Source: Actinomycetota bacterium (GTDB lineage: Bacteria; Actinomycetota; Nitriliruptoria; Nitriliruptorales; JAHWKO01). From it: a stretch of 64,000 bases of DNA. How positions within the stretch are numbered: the stretch's first letter is position 1; every line of letters starts with the position of its first letter. Positions 1 to 7,652 of the stretch are shown piece by piece. Position numbers and translations under genes: made by a program. The DNA lies in the NCBI GenBank assembly GCA_019347675.1, contig JAHWKW010000013.1:60775-124774 (forward strand). Direction: 5' to 3'. The notes under the pieces were generated by a model that was not told the DNA's origin, made no database searches, and saw only the letters and a list, made by a program, of their open reading frames with translations.

Positions 1-161
1 CCAGGCCGACCCGGCCGCCGTGGGGACCGCCACCAACGCACGTCGCGTCCCGGCGGCATGCTGGAAGGACCGACGACCTAGCGCAGCGGGCTTAGTAGAC
101 AACGCCGGCGGGCCTCCGCTTCCCGCCTGAGCGGCACCAACGGCACGCTGCGCGCACCGTT

Positions 162-189
162 GAAGGCCCCGGGGCGACCCGGGGCCTTC
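162..189 (+). terminator. Perfect 12-bp hairpin with GCGA tetraloop
   Basis: Positions 162-173 pair perfectly with 178-189 around a GCGA loop (174-177), which is of the stable GNRA class. No T-run follows, as is common for hairpin terminators in GC-rich actinobacteria. It sits before the promoter of the DUF4193 gene and probably ends a transcript entering from the left edge. The 160 bases before it hold no gene that can be assigned. Confidence 0.7.
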
Positions 190-225
190 GGCGTCGGACC
201 GGGAACAGCGACCACCGCGCCGACG

Positions 226-254
226 TTGCCTGCCGTGCACGGGCCTGGTACGAC
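226..254 (+). promoter_or_regulatory. Sigma70-type promoter for the DUF4193 gene
   Basis: A TTGCCT -35 box at 226-231 is followed by a 17-base spacer and a TACGAC -10 box at 249-254. This would start transcription about 20 bases before the GTG at 284, with a GAGGAGA ribosome site in between. Confidence 0.45.
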
Positions 255-283
255 AGCCGCTCACCAACGAGGAGAACCCTTCC

Positions 284-709
284 GTGGGACGCAAGGTCAG
301 CCCGACCCGGACGGTCGACGACTTCCACATCACCAACGACGTTGACGACGACGTGCGCGACGACGAGTTCCTCGACGCAGACGACGACCTCGACGACGAT
401 CTACTCCCCGGGGACGACGACGAGGAGGACGAGGTCCTCACCGATGCGGACGACGACGTCCTGGCCGAAGACGACACCGACACAACCGAGGACGTCGAGG
501 TCCCACTCGCCACGGTCGACCAGGACGAGGATGACGATGAGGACGCCGACGCGGACGTCCTCGTCCGCGTCGTCGAGGACGACGAGGAAGACGAGCAGGA
601 TGTCGACGGTCTCCGCGAGGGAGAGTTCATCTGCAGTTCCTGCTACCTGGTCAAAGGACCGACCCAGCTCGCCGACGCCAAGAAGATGATCTGCCGCGAC
701 TGCGTGTAG
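284..709 (+). CDS. DUF4193 family acidic zinc-ribbon-like protein
   Basis: This 141-residue protein has a very acidic Asp/Glu-rich first two thirds. Its C-terminal segment has CxxC pairs at residues 117-120 and 137-140, the arrangement of the actinobacterial DUF4193 family. Known members are usually nearer 100 residues, so the acidic part is long here. The molecular function of the family is not known; the two cysteine pairs suggest a small zinc-binding knuckle. It starts at a GTG behind a GAGGAGA ribosome site. Its last codons overlap the probable start region of lnt, so the two genes are likely translated together. Confidence 0.85.
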   Translation: MGRKVSPTRTVDDFHITNDVDDDVRDDEFLDADDDLDDDLLPGDDDEEDEVLTDADDDVLAEDDTDTTEDVEVPLATVDQDEDDDEDADADVLVRVVEDDEEDEQDVDGLREGEFICSSCYLVKGPTQLADAKKMICRDCV

Positions 710-789
710 CCGCAGCGCTCGTCCTGGCGGTCGCGGCCGGCGTCGCGGGGTGGGCGGCACACCCGCCCGTCGCCGCCTGGCCGGCCTCG

Positions 790-2229
790 TTGTTGGTCGT
801 GGCGCTGCTGCTTGCGGCCGTGGACCTGGCCGCGGCGACCCGGCGTCCGCTCCTGCCCGCCGCCGTCGGTGGCCTGGCGGGGCTCGTCACCTTCCTCCCG
901 ATGCTGCACTGGGTCCTCGCCCCGGCGGGGCACGTGGGTTGGGTCCTGCTGGCGGCGACCCAGTCGGCCTGGTACGCGCTCGTCGCCGACCAGCTGCGCC
1001 GGTGGACGCGGAGCGTGTGGGTGCTGGCGCTCGCGCCGCTGCTGTGGACCGCGATGGAGGCGTGGCGCGCGACCTTCCCGTCGAGCGGGTTCGGCTGGGG
1101 CGACCTGGCGTACGCCCACGTGCACGGCTCGCCGCTGCTGGGTGCCGCCAGGATCGTCGGCGGCTACGGGTTGACGTTCCTGACAGCGCTGATCGGCGCC
1201 GGACTGTGGCTGGCGCTGGCCGGAGACGCCCGGCGGCGGGTGCTCCGCCTGTCGGGTGTCGCAGCCGCCGCTGCGGCGGTCGCGTTCGGCGTCGTGGCGG
1301 CTCCCCCGGCGCCCGCCTCCACGACGCGCACCGTCGACGTCCTGACGGTGCAGGGCAACGATCTACAACGACCGGGCGCCGACGCCCGCGCCGATGACGT
1401 GGCCATCGCTCAGCGGATGCTGAGCGAGACGCGCCGGTCGGTGCGTGAGGCGGGGCGGCCTGATCTCACCGTGTGGCCGGAGAGCAGCATCGATCGCGAC
1501 CCGTTCCGGGAGTCGGGCGCTGACCTGCTGCCGTTCGTCTCGGACGCCGCGGCTGCGGTCGGCGGCCAGCTGCTGTTCGGGACGAACCTGGACGGTCCGC
1601 GGCCGGCGACCTTCTACAACGCTGTGACCCTGGTCGACCGCGACGCAGTGGTCGTCGACCGTTACGTCAAACGCCGCTACGTGCCGTTCGGCGAGTACGT
1701 CCCGCTGCGGCCGATCCTGGGGGCGCTGCCGCCGTTGCGGCAGGTGCCACGCGACGGGGTCGCAGGAACCGGACCGCACACGATCCGCGCGGACGCCAGC
1801 GGGGTCGCCGTCGTCGTCTGCTTCGAGACCTTGTTCTCGGATGTCGTCCGCAGCAACATCCGAGCTGCCGACGCGGGCCTTGTGGTTGCCGTGACCAACA
1901 ACGCGTCGTTCGGCCGGAGCGCCCAGAGCGCCCAGCACATCGCTCAGACGCAGTTGCGGGCCGTGGAGACCGGACGGTGGGCCGTGCACGCGGCCCTGTC
2001 AGGGGCATCGGCGTTGGTCGACCCGGACGGACGGGTCCGGGCTCGCACCGGGCTGTTCGAGCGTGCCACCATCCGCGCCGACGTTCCGGTCATCACTGCC
2101 GAGACCCCGTTCCTCCGCGTCGGTGATGTGGTGGGGACCACCGCCCGGTGGTCGGGGCTCGCGTTCTTGGCGTACCAGCTCCTCCAACGCAGGCGCCGCC
2201 GGGCCCGACGCCTCCAGGACGCCGCATGA
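790..2229 (+). CDS. lnt: Apolipoprotein N-acyltransferase Lnt
   Basis: Lnt adds the third acyl chain to the N-terminal cysteine of membrane lipoproteins. An N-terminal block of hydrophobic segments precedes a nitrilase-type periplasmic domain. The catalytic triad is visible: Glu231 in VWPESS, Lys294 in YVKRRYVPFGEY and Cys344 in VVVCFETLF. The coordinates begin at the first TTG in frame. However, recognisable Lnt sequence (hydrophobic stretch, then GWAAHPPVAAWP) continues in frame upstream to about 700, where there is no ATG, GTG or TTG. Translation therefore probably starts at a CTG near 691 or 700, overlapping the end of the DUF4193 gene. The ppm1 gene follows with an ATGA overlap. In mycobacteria these two activities are fused or adjacent, which supports a role in lipoprotein and mannolipid assembly. 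Confidence 0.9.
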   Translation: MLVVALLLAAVDLAAATRRPLLPAAVGGLAGLVTFLPMLHWVLAPAGHVGWVLLAATQSAWYALVADQLRRWTRSVWVLALAPLLWTAMEAWRATFPSSGFGWGDLAYAHVHGSPLLGAARIVGGYGLTFLTALIGAGLWLALAGDARRRVLRLSGVAAAAAAVAFGVVAAPPAPASTTRTVDVLTVQGNDLQRPGADARADDVAIAQRMLSETRRSVREAGRPDLTVWPESSIDRDPFRESGADLLPFVSDAAAAVGGQLLFGTNLDGPRPATFYNAVTLVDRDAVVVDRYVKRRYVPFGEYVPLRPILGALPPLRQVPRDGVAGTGPHTIRADASGVAVVVCFETLFSDVVRSNIRAADAGLVVAVTNNASFGRSAQSAQHIAQTQLRAVETGRWAVHAALSGASALVDPDGRVRARTGLFERATIRADVPVITAETPFLRVGDVVGTTARWSGLAFLAYQLLQRRRRRARRLQDAA

Positions 2230-2987
2230 GATCACCATCAGGTCGCGCACTCGTGGTGACGCCGACCTACAACGAGCGAGACACCGTCGCGGAACTGGTG
2301 CGCCGCGCCCTGACGGCGGCCGACGTCGACGTGCTGATCGTGGACGACGCGTCGCCGGATGGCACCGGCACCATCGCCGACGAGCTCGCAGCCGCCCACC
2401 CTCGGGTGCACGTCCTACACCGCCCCGCCAAGCACGGCCTGGGTTCCGCGTACCGCGCTGGGTTCCGATGGGGGATGCAGCACGGCTTCGACGTCTTCGT
2501 CGAGATGGACGCCGACCTCTCGCACGATCCGGGTCAACTGCCACAACTCCTGGAGGCGACCCGGATGGCCGACGTCGTGATCGGCAGCCGCTACGTCCGT
2601 GGAGGCCACACCCGTAACTGGCCGTGGTACCGCCGGCTGTTGTCGTGGGGCGGGAACCTCTACGTCCAGCTCGTGACGGGGATCCCCGTCCGCGACGCCA
2701 CAAGCGGGTACCGCGCCTTCCGGCGTGAAGTCCTCGCCGAGCTCGAGGTCGAGTCGCTGCGCTCGGACGGGTACTCGTTCCAGGTCGAGACGGTGTTGCG
2801 CGCCTGGCGGGCCGGCTTCGTCGTGACGGAGATCGCGATCACGTTCGTGGAGCGTCGAGCGGGGAGCAGCAAGATCAGCCGCGCCATCGTCGCCGAAGCG
2901 GTCTGGCGCGTGCTGCGTTGGGGTTTGCAAGGGCCGCGCAACGCCGCTGACCGCCACCCACGGTCGGTCCGCAGCCCCGTCGGCTGA
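2226..2987 (+). CDS. ppm1: Polyprenol-phosphate mannose synthase (Ppm1/DPM1)
   Basis: This 253-residue family-2 glycosyltransferase should transfer mannose from GDP-mannose to polyprenyl phosphate on the cytoplasmic face of the membrane. That provides the lipid-linked mannose donor for lipoglycans and protein O-mannosylation. The nucleotide-binding start VVTPTYNERD and the metal-binding DAD motif (Asp95, Asp97, within EMDADLSHDP) are present. The GSRYVRGG and SGYRAFRR motifs are typical of DPM1. No membrane segment follows the catalytic domain. The ATG at 2226 overlaps the stop of lnt, giving translational coupling to the enzyme it is paired with in mycobacteria. Confidence 0.9.
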   Translation: MRSPSGRALVVTPTYNERDTVAELVRRALTAADVDVLIVDDASPDGTGTIADELAAAHPRVHVLHRPAKHGLGSAYRAGFRWGMQHGFDVFVEMDADLSHDPGQLPQLLEATRMADVVIGSRYVRGGHTRNWPWYRRLLSWGGNLYVQLVTGIPVRDATSGYRAFRREVLAELEVESLRSDGYSFQVETVLRAWRAGFVVTEIAITFVERRAGSSKISRAIVAEAVWRVLRWGLQGPRNAADRHPRSVRSPVG

Positions 2988-3014
2988 TACCTTCGCGCAG
3001 AGCCCGTCAGCTAC

Positions 3015-3087
3015 GCCCCCATCGTCCAGCGGTCCAGGATCCCACCCTTTCAAGGTGGTGACACGGGTTCGAATCCCGTTGGGGGTA
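3015..3087 (+). tRNA. tRNA-Glu (anticodon TTC)
   Basis: The 73-base cloverleaf has an acceptor stem GCCCCCA (3015-3021) pairing with TGGGGGT (3080-3086) through one G-T wobble. The anticodon arm is CCACC-CTTTCAA-GGTGG, and the T arm carries GGTTCGAATCC. The anticodon TTC reads glutamate codons. The discriminator base is A and the CCA tail is not encoded. It closely resembles the mycobacterial tRNA-Glu as I recall it. Confidence 0.97.
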
Positions 3088-3178
3088 CTTCAGCGACGCG
3101 CCCGTTCGCCTGGTCGTTCCAACATCCGCACCCGTACCGACGTCCCTGATCGACCCCTGCCGGGCAGGTACCAAGGAA

Positions 3179-3196
3179 GTGTGATCGAGATCACAC
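3179..3196 (+). promoter_or_regulatory. CRP/FNR-family operator palindrome
   Basis: The sequence GTGTGATC-GA-GATCACAC is a perfect 8-bp inverted repeat around two bases. It contains the textbook TGTGA-N6-TCACA site of CRP-type regulators, including actinobacterial Crp and GlxR. It lies 65 bp before the pirin GTG, so it probably controls that gene. Which regulator binds cannot be read from here. Confidence 0.7.
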
Positions 3197-3260
3197 ATCG
3201 ATCCACGACGTCGTCGGGCATCGCGGTGGTGACCGACATCCCGACGTCGAGGAGGGCTGA

Positions 3261-4049
3261 GTGCCAACCACCGAGACCGACCTCGTCCACGTCACACCCG
3301 ACGACGTGCACGTCATCGGCCCAGATGACTTCGGCGCCGCTGGCCTGTGGGCGCGGGAGTCGGTCGGTCCCTTCGCGGAGGTCGAGGCGCTGGGGATGCT
3401 CGTCACCGTCCACGACAGCCGGTTCGACCCTCACTCCGGCATCGGACATCACCCCCATCGGGGCATGGAGCGGCTCTTCTACATCCTCGAGGGCAGCGTC
3501 GACCACGACGACGCCCTCAACAACATCCAGGGGCACATGGGCACGGGCGACTTGGGGATCCTCACCGAGGGGCGACGCGGGATGCTCCACTCCGAGTGGA
3601 ACAACGGCGACGAGGCGGCACGCGCCTACATCCTCGTCTACCCCACTGACCCGACCCCCCCGACGGCGGATTTCGCCGCGATCCGCGCCGCCGAGACCAC
3701 CACGGTCCGACCGGCGGAGGGAGTGACGACCAAGGTCGTGGTCGACGGCGGCGACGAGCGCCTCCACGGCGACCTGCGACGGTTCACCGACAGTCGGCTC
3801 CAACCAGGAGCGACGTGCACGTTCGACCTCGCACCTGACGAGGCGGCGCTCACGTTCGCCGTCGAGGGAGTCGTTCACCTCCACGACGCGCACGTCGAGC
3901 TGCACGACGGCCACACGCTTTTGGCCCCTCCCAACGGCCAGCCACGCCGACTGACGCTGGTGGCCCGCGACCACAGCCGGGTCCTGCATGCGGTGACCGG
4001 TCCCGGCGACGGGCGACCCACCGACCGGCCCCGCGGGCGGGGTGGCTGA
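3261..4049 (+). CDS. Pirin family bicupin protein
   Basis: This 262-residue protein matches the pirin family, double-barrel cupins that bind one Fe or other metal in the N-terminal barrel. Some members have quercetin 2,3-dioxygenase activity. The N-terminal cupin shows the metal-site pattern HHPHRGME (His63, His64, His66) followed by the family signature GRRGMLHSEW. The second barrel is less conserved, as usual. The GTG start has a GGAGGG ribosome site nine bases upstream. A CRP-type palindrome lies in the leader, so expression may respond to cAMP or redox. Substrate and physiological role are unknown. Confidence 0.88.
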   Translation: MPTTETDLVHVTPDDVHVIGPDDFGAAGLWARESVGPFAEVEALGMLVTVHDSRFDPHSGIGHHPHRGMERLFYILEGSVDHDDALNNIQGHMGTGDLGILTEGRRGMLHSEWNNGDEAARAYILVYPTDPTPPTADFAAIRAAETTTVRPAEGVTTKVVVDGGDERLHGDLRRFTDSRLQPGATCTFDLAPDEAALTFAVEGVVHLHDAHVELHDGHTLLAPPNGQPRRLTLVARDHSRVLHAVTGPGDGRPTDRPRGRGG

Positions 4050-4122
4050 GGCACACGGCGACCTGATCGGCGGTCGCCGGTACGCTGGCCCACCGCAACG
4101 CCACGCTTCAGGAGTAGCCCAG

Positions 4123-4599
4123 GTGGCCAAGAGCAAGACGAACGTCGAGGTCGTCATCCCCGTCGAGCGGCAGAAGGCCGCGCAGGCGGCGGGGGCGTTC
4201 GAGCTGTCGGACCTGCCCGGGCGACTCGCGGAACCGTCCGCGGCGGTCCGACTGGGGAAGACCGCCAAACAGGACAAGCCACTGAAGGGCGTGCGTTCGC
4301 TGAGCAGTCTGACCAAGCTCCGCCCCGGCCAGGTGCTGGTCAACTACGGCAAGTCCGAGGCGCGTTGGGCGTCGACCTACCAGAAGCGGCGCGCCGGGAA
4401 CGCCTCGTTCATGGAGCTGCTGTCCTACGCCCGCCAGATCGTTGGATTGAAGGAGGACGGCGAGACCGTCGTGTGTCTGATGGGCCACGCGGGCCAGGGA
4501 CCATGCATCCCGCTGTGGGTGCTGCAGGAAGAGGTCACTCTCACGGTCCAGCCCAACGACATCGTGATGCGCTTCGACGATCTGTCGTTCGACTGGTGA
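4123..4599 (+). CDS. Conserved-looking hypothetical protein
   Basis: I do not recognise this 158-residue protein. It has a basic, alanine-rich first 60 residues and a compact C-terminal part containing PGQVLVNYGKSEARW, CLMGHAGQGPC and LTVQPNDIVMRFDDLSFDW. It has no signal peptide or membrane segment. The frame is open from 4042, but the GTG at 4123 is preferred because it has an AGGAG site upstream and the preceding residues look non-coding. A TACGCT -10-like box lies at 4081. The last codon overlaps the GTG of hisN, so the two are probably co-transcribed. Confidence 0.75.
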   Translation: MAKSKTNVEVVIPVERQKAAQAAGAFELSDLPGRLAEPSAAVRLGKTAKQDKPLKGVRSLSSLTKLRPGQVLVNYGKSEARWASTYQKRRAGNASFMELLSYARQIVGLKEDGETVVCLMGHAGQGPCIPLWVLQEEVTLTVQPNDIVMRFDDLSFDW

Positions 4600-5381
4600 G
4601 GGTCGAGGGCGCCCGCTTGCAGCGGGCGCTGCGGACGGCGCACGAGCTCGCCGACCTGGCCGACGCCGTCACGCTCCCCGCTTTCGGCCGCGGTGGCACC
4701 GCGGAACGCAAGGCCGACGGCACCCCCGTGACCGCCGCCGACCGCGAGGCAGAACGGGTCATGCGGCGCGCGCTGGCCGAACGTTGCCCCAACGACGCCG
4801 TGCTGGGGGAAGAGGACGGACTGCACGGTCCCGAGGGTGCGCCCACCTGGGTGCTGGATCCCATCGACGGGACGCGGAACTTCGTGCGCGGCATCCCCGT
4901 GTTCGCAACCCTCATCGCGCTCGCCGTCGACGGTCGGCCGGTGGTCGGCGTGATCTCCGCGCCGGCGCTTGGCAGCCGCTGGGAGGCGACCGCCGGTGGA
5001 CCTGCCCGCCACGACGGTGCCGAGGTCCGCGTCAGCGCCGTCGACGATGTCGCCGACGCGACCGTCTCCTTCGGCGGACTGAACTACTTCCACCGTGACG
5101 GCGGCCTCGACGTCGTGGCACGGTTCACGGCACGCACGGCGCGCCAACGCGGGTTCGGTGACTTCTGGCAGCACTGCCTGGTTGCCACGGGAGCGATCGA
5201 CCTGGCGGTCGAGGCCGAGGTCAGCCGCTGGGATCTCGCCGCGCCGAAGGTGATCGTCGAGGCCGCCGGCGGACGCCTGACATCTCTCGGCGGCAACGAC
5301 ACCGATTCGGGGGGCAGCGCGCTCACGTCGAACGGGCGCCTGCACGACGACGCGCTGCGGATCGTGGCTGGCGGCGCCTGA
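4596..5381 (+). CDS. hisN: Histidinol-phosphatase, inositol-monophosphatase type (HisN)
   Basis: This 261-residue metal-dependent phosphatase carries the family's metal ligands: Glu72-Glu73-Asp74 in GEEDG, Asp88 and Asp91 in DPIDGTRNF, and WDLAAP near the end. The segment FGDFWQHCLVATGAIDLAVE is typical of HisN, which removes phosphate from L-histidinol phosphate in histidine synthesis. General inositol-phosphatase activity cannot be excluded by eye. The GTG start overlaps the upstream stop by four bases (GTGA). Confidence 0.85.
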   Translation: MRVEGARLQRALRTAHELADLADAVTLPAFGRGGTAERKADGTPVTAADREAERVMRRALAERCPNDAVLGEEDGLHGPEGAPTWVLDPIDGTRNFVRGIPVFATLIALAVDGRPVVGVISAPALGSRWEATAGGPARHDGAEVRVSAVDDVADATVSFGGLNYFHRDGGLDVVARFTARTARQRGFGDFWQHCLVATGAIDLAVEAEVSRWDLAAPKVIVEAAGGRLTSLGGNDTDSGGSALTSNGRLHDDALRIVAGGA

Positions 5382-5404
5382 CCCGACGCGTCACACCCTG
5401 CGGC

Positions 5405-5410
5405 TACAGT
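5405..5410 (+). promoter_or_regulatory. -10 box TACAGT giving a leaderless start
   Basis: TACAGT ends nine bases before the ATG at 5420 and there is no ribosome-binding sequence between them. This geometry places the transcription start at or next to the ATG, the leaderless arrangement common in actinobacteria. No clear -35 box is seen. Confidence 0.5.
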
Positions 5411-5419
5411 CCCGCCGTC

Positions 5420-6535
5420 ATGGCAGTCACCGACGGGATCGAGCGCCAGGGGCGGCCAGGGTGGTCCGCGGAACCGCCCGGCCAGGCCCCGGTGGACCAG
5501 GCCCCGGTGGACCAGGCCCCGGTGGACCAGGCCCCGGTGGACCAGGCCCCGGCGGACCAGGCCCCGGCGGACCAGACCCGTGCGGACCAGGCAGATGACG
5601 ACGGGGCGGGGACGTACGGCGAGCTGGAACCGTCGTCGCCGCCGCTGATCGACGCCGATGGGCGCGTGCGTCTGTCGTTCTCCCGGATCGCCACCTACCG
5701 GGCCTGCCCGGCGCAGTTCCGCTACGCCTACCTCGACGGACTCCCGGGAGAACCCAGCCCGCACCTGTCGTTCGGGAGCTCGGTGCACGCCGCGCTCGAG
5801 CGCTTCTACGACCAGAAGCTGCCGCGGTGCCCGACCGAGGACGACGTGCTGGGTTACCTCTACGAGGGCTGGGACAGCTCCGGGTTCGAGGCGATGACCC
5901 GCGAGGAGCAGCTGACCTGGTACCGCCACGCCCAGGCGGTGTTGCGGCGCTTCCATCGGCGCGAGGCGCCCCGTTACCGGCTTCCCGCCGACGTGGAGAA
6001 GTGGTTCGAGGTGCCGTTCGGAGAGCGAGCGCTGGTCGTGGGCTGCATCGACCGCGTCGACGTCCGCGACGACGGGTCACTGGAGGTCGTCGACTACAAG
6101 ACGAACAAAAAGGTCAAGGACCGCGACCACGTGCGCACATCGCTGCAGCTGGCGATCTACGCCTTGGCGTGCGAGCACCTGTACGGCCGACTCCCGTCCT
6201 GCGTGACCCTCGACTTCGTCGTGGTGGGCCTGCGCGTGCAGGTGCCGATCGCCGAGATCGACCTCGAGGCGGCACGGCGCGCCGTCGACGAGGTCGCCGC
6301 GGCGGTCCTGGCGGGGCGGTACGACCCGACACCGAGCTTTGCGTGCCGCTGGTGCGACTTCCGGGCGCTGTGCCCGGCGTGGGACGGCGACGGCCCCGAC
6401 GTGCTGGGCCCCGCCGTCGCCGAGCTGACCGCGCTGCGGCGGCGGGTGAGGCGCGACGTGCGCACGCTGCGTGAGTTGGAGGCCGGGGTCGAGCGGCTCA
6501 CCGCCGGGCTGGCCGAACGGATCGGTGAGTCGTGA
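5420..6535 (+). CDS. RecB-like PD-(D/E)XK nuclease with Fe-S cysteines
   Basis: This 371-residue protein combines a low-complexity N-terminus with a RecB/Cas4-like nuclease domain. Residues 22-56 are a pentapeptide repeat (QAPVD/QAPAD). The domain begins at SFSRIATYRACPAQF. The catalytic core is Asp211 in GCIDRVD and Asp225-Lys227 in EVVDYKTNKK. Cys96, Cys309, Cys312 and Cys318 form the four-cysteine set that binds an iron-sulfur cluster in this group. No helicase or cas gene is nearby, so it is probably a stand-alone DNA-repair nuclease; its substrate is unknown. It appears to be translated from a leaderless message. Confidence 0.88.
   Translation: MAVTDGIERQGRPGWSAEPPGQAPVDQAPVDQAPVDQAPVDQAPADQAPADQTRADQADDDGAGTYGELEPSSPPLIDADGRVRLSFSRIATYRACPAQFRYAYLDGLPGEPSPHLSFGSSVHAALERFYDQKLPRCPTEDDVLGYLYEGWDSSGFEAMTREEQLTWYRHAQAVLRRFHRREAPRYRLPADVEKWFEVPFGERALVVGCIDRVDVRDDGSLEVVDYKTNKKVKDRDHVRTSLQLAIYALACEHLYGRLPSCVTLDFVVVGLRVQVPIAEIDLEAARRAVDEVAAAVLAGRYDPTPSFACRWCDFRALCPAWDGDGPDVLGPAVAELTALRRRVRRDVRTLRELEAGVERLTAGLAERIGES
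5483..5587 (+). repeat. 15-bp tandem repeat inside the nuclease gene
   Basis: Seven head-to-tail 15-base units with consensus CAGGCCCCGGTGGAC encode QAPVD. The first four are identical, units five and six carry one base change (QAPAD), and the seventh is degenerate (QTRAD). The phase keeps the reading frame, so copy number can vary without breaking the gene. Confidence 0.95.
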
Positions 6536-6583
6536 CGGGCAGCGACTACGCTCGCCCCGACCCGGGCGGTAGGAGGATCTCAG

Positions 6584-7024
6584 ATGGCTGACCGCGCCAG
6601 CGACGACATCGAGGTGCACGCCGCGCCGGAGACGGTCATGGGGGTCATCACCGATTACGAGTCCTACCCCGAGTGGGCCAGCAACGTCCGCGACGTGGAG
6701 ATCCGCGAGACCGACGATCAGGGGCGCGGCAAGCACGTGTGGTACCGCGTGGACGCCAAGGTGGCCGAGGTCGAGTACGTCCTCGATTACACGTACCACG
6801 ACGAGCACCGGTTGACGTGGTCCCTGCTCGAGGCGGAACAGCTACGTCAGCTCGACGGTGAGTACCGCCTCGAACCGCTGGACGAGGGGGTCCGCGTCGA
6901 CTACACGCTCGAGGTGGACCTCGAGATCCCGGTGCCCGGGTTCATGAAGAAGCGTGCCGCGAAGATGATCCTCGAGACCAGCCTGAACGAGCTCAAGCGC
7001 CGCGCCGAGGAGCTCGGCTCCTGA
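6584..7024 (+). CDS. SRPBCC (START-like) family protein
   Basis: This 146-residue protein fits the SRPBCC/polyketide-cyclase-like fold, a helix-grip pocket that binds hydrophobic ligands. Its opening IEVHAAPETVMGVITDYESYPEW is the usual start of the fold. The long C-terminal helix (MKKRAAKMILETSLNELKRRAEE) closes it. Proteins of this type are common in actinobacteria and mostly uncharacterised. The ATG follows a TAGGAGG ribosome site. The stop codon lies inside a 23-bp tandem duplication. Confidence 0.85.
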   Translation: MADRASDDIEVHAAPETVMGVITDYESYPEWASNVRDVEIRETDDQGRGKHVWYRVDAKVAEVEYVLDYTYHDEHRLTWSLLEAEQLRQLDGEYRLEPLDEGVRVDYTLEVDLEIPVPGFMKKRAAKMILETSLNELKRRAEELGS

Positions 7025-7049
7025 ACGCCGAGGAGCTCGGCTCCTGAAC
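7004..7049 (+). repeat. 23-bp tandem duplication across a stop codon
   Basis: The unit at 7004-7026 is repeated exactly at 7027-7049. Each copy contains GCCGAG-GAG-CTCGGC, a 6-bp hairpin, and a TGA. The first TGA ends the SRPBCC gene. The second copy is outside the gene. Confidence 0.95.
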
Positions 7050-7140
7050 GATCACCCACTGGCCGAACCGGCCTGGCCGGCACCGACATGGTCCTGGCGA
7101 CGCAGGTAGCGTCGCGGCCCCACCGCCGGGGGGGCCGAAC

Positions 7141-7494
7141 GTGCCACGGGTCGGACGCAACGAGGTCGAGGCTGTCTACTTCACGCTGCTGCGGGCCCGG
7201 GAGGAGCTGGCTGAGCTGCGCCGGTACGAGGAGTACCTCGAGGCGGAGCAGAGGCGCCTGCAGCGCTTCGTCGCCGAAGGTGACGCGCTGGAGGCCCATG
7301 TCGATCCGCGGCTTCGACGTGCGATCGCGCACACCGACGCGTCGCTGACGAAAGCGATCCGGACGCGGCTGGAGGTACTCGGCGACGAGCTCGAGCGGCA
7401 ACCGCACCGGATCGACGCGGCCAGCGCATTCGTCGAGGAGTGCGAGCACGACCTCGCCCGCCTGCGGGGCGGGCCAGGGCCGTCGCGCGAGTGA
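7141..7494 (+). CDS. Small helical hypothetical protein
   Basis: I do not recognise this 117-residue protein. It is rich in Arg, Glu, Leu and Ala and should be mostly helical, with a coiled-coil-like stretch at about residues 10-45 (REELAELRRYEEYLEAEQRR) and another charged helix near 75-110. It has no signal peptide, membrane segment or cysteines. It starts at GTG. It lies alone between the SRPBCC gene and the promoter of the kinase gene. Confidence 0.65.
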   Translation: MPRVGRNEVEAVYFTLLRAREELAELRRYEEYLEAEQRRLQRFVAEGDALEAHVDPRLRRAIAHTDASLTKAIRTRLEVLGDELERQPHRIDAASAFVEECEHDLARLRGGPGPSRE

Positions 7495-7558
7495 TGCGCA
7501 GCGTGCTGTCGCGGTAGCTGACGTCCGGGCCCTGACTGATTGACCCCGAATGTGTGCG

Positions 7559-7586
7559 TTGACCGTTTCGTCACTCTCCGTATAGC
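7559..7586 (+). promoter_or_regulatory. Promoter of the two-component operon
   Basis: TTGACC at 7559-7564, a 16-base spacer and TATAGC at 7581-7586 form a good sigma70-type promoter in a locally AT-richer stretch. The kinase ATG lies about 65 bases downstream. Confidence 0.6.
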
Positions 7587-7652
7587 GTTGGCTACGAAGA
7601 GTTTGGTACACTCTTGCGGGCGTTCGGACAGCGACCGGGACTCGGAGGGGGG

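Noticed and set aside
1..81. Possible 3-prime end of an upstream gene ending at the TAG at 79-81
   Set aside because: Several frames stay open over this short stretch and none gives a recognisable C-terminus, so a gene cannot be assigned.
3055..3726. A plus-strand frame starting inside tRNA-Glu and running through the pirin gene
   Set aside because: It overlaps a certain tRNA and is out of frame with the well-supported pirin.
5483..5587. Possible CRISPR array
   Set aside because: Units are contiguous 15-mers without spacers and lie in frame inside a coding region. No cas genes are present; the Cas4-like look of the nuclease is its general RecB fold.
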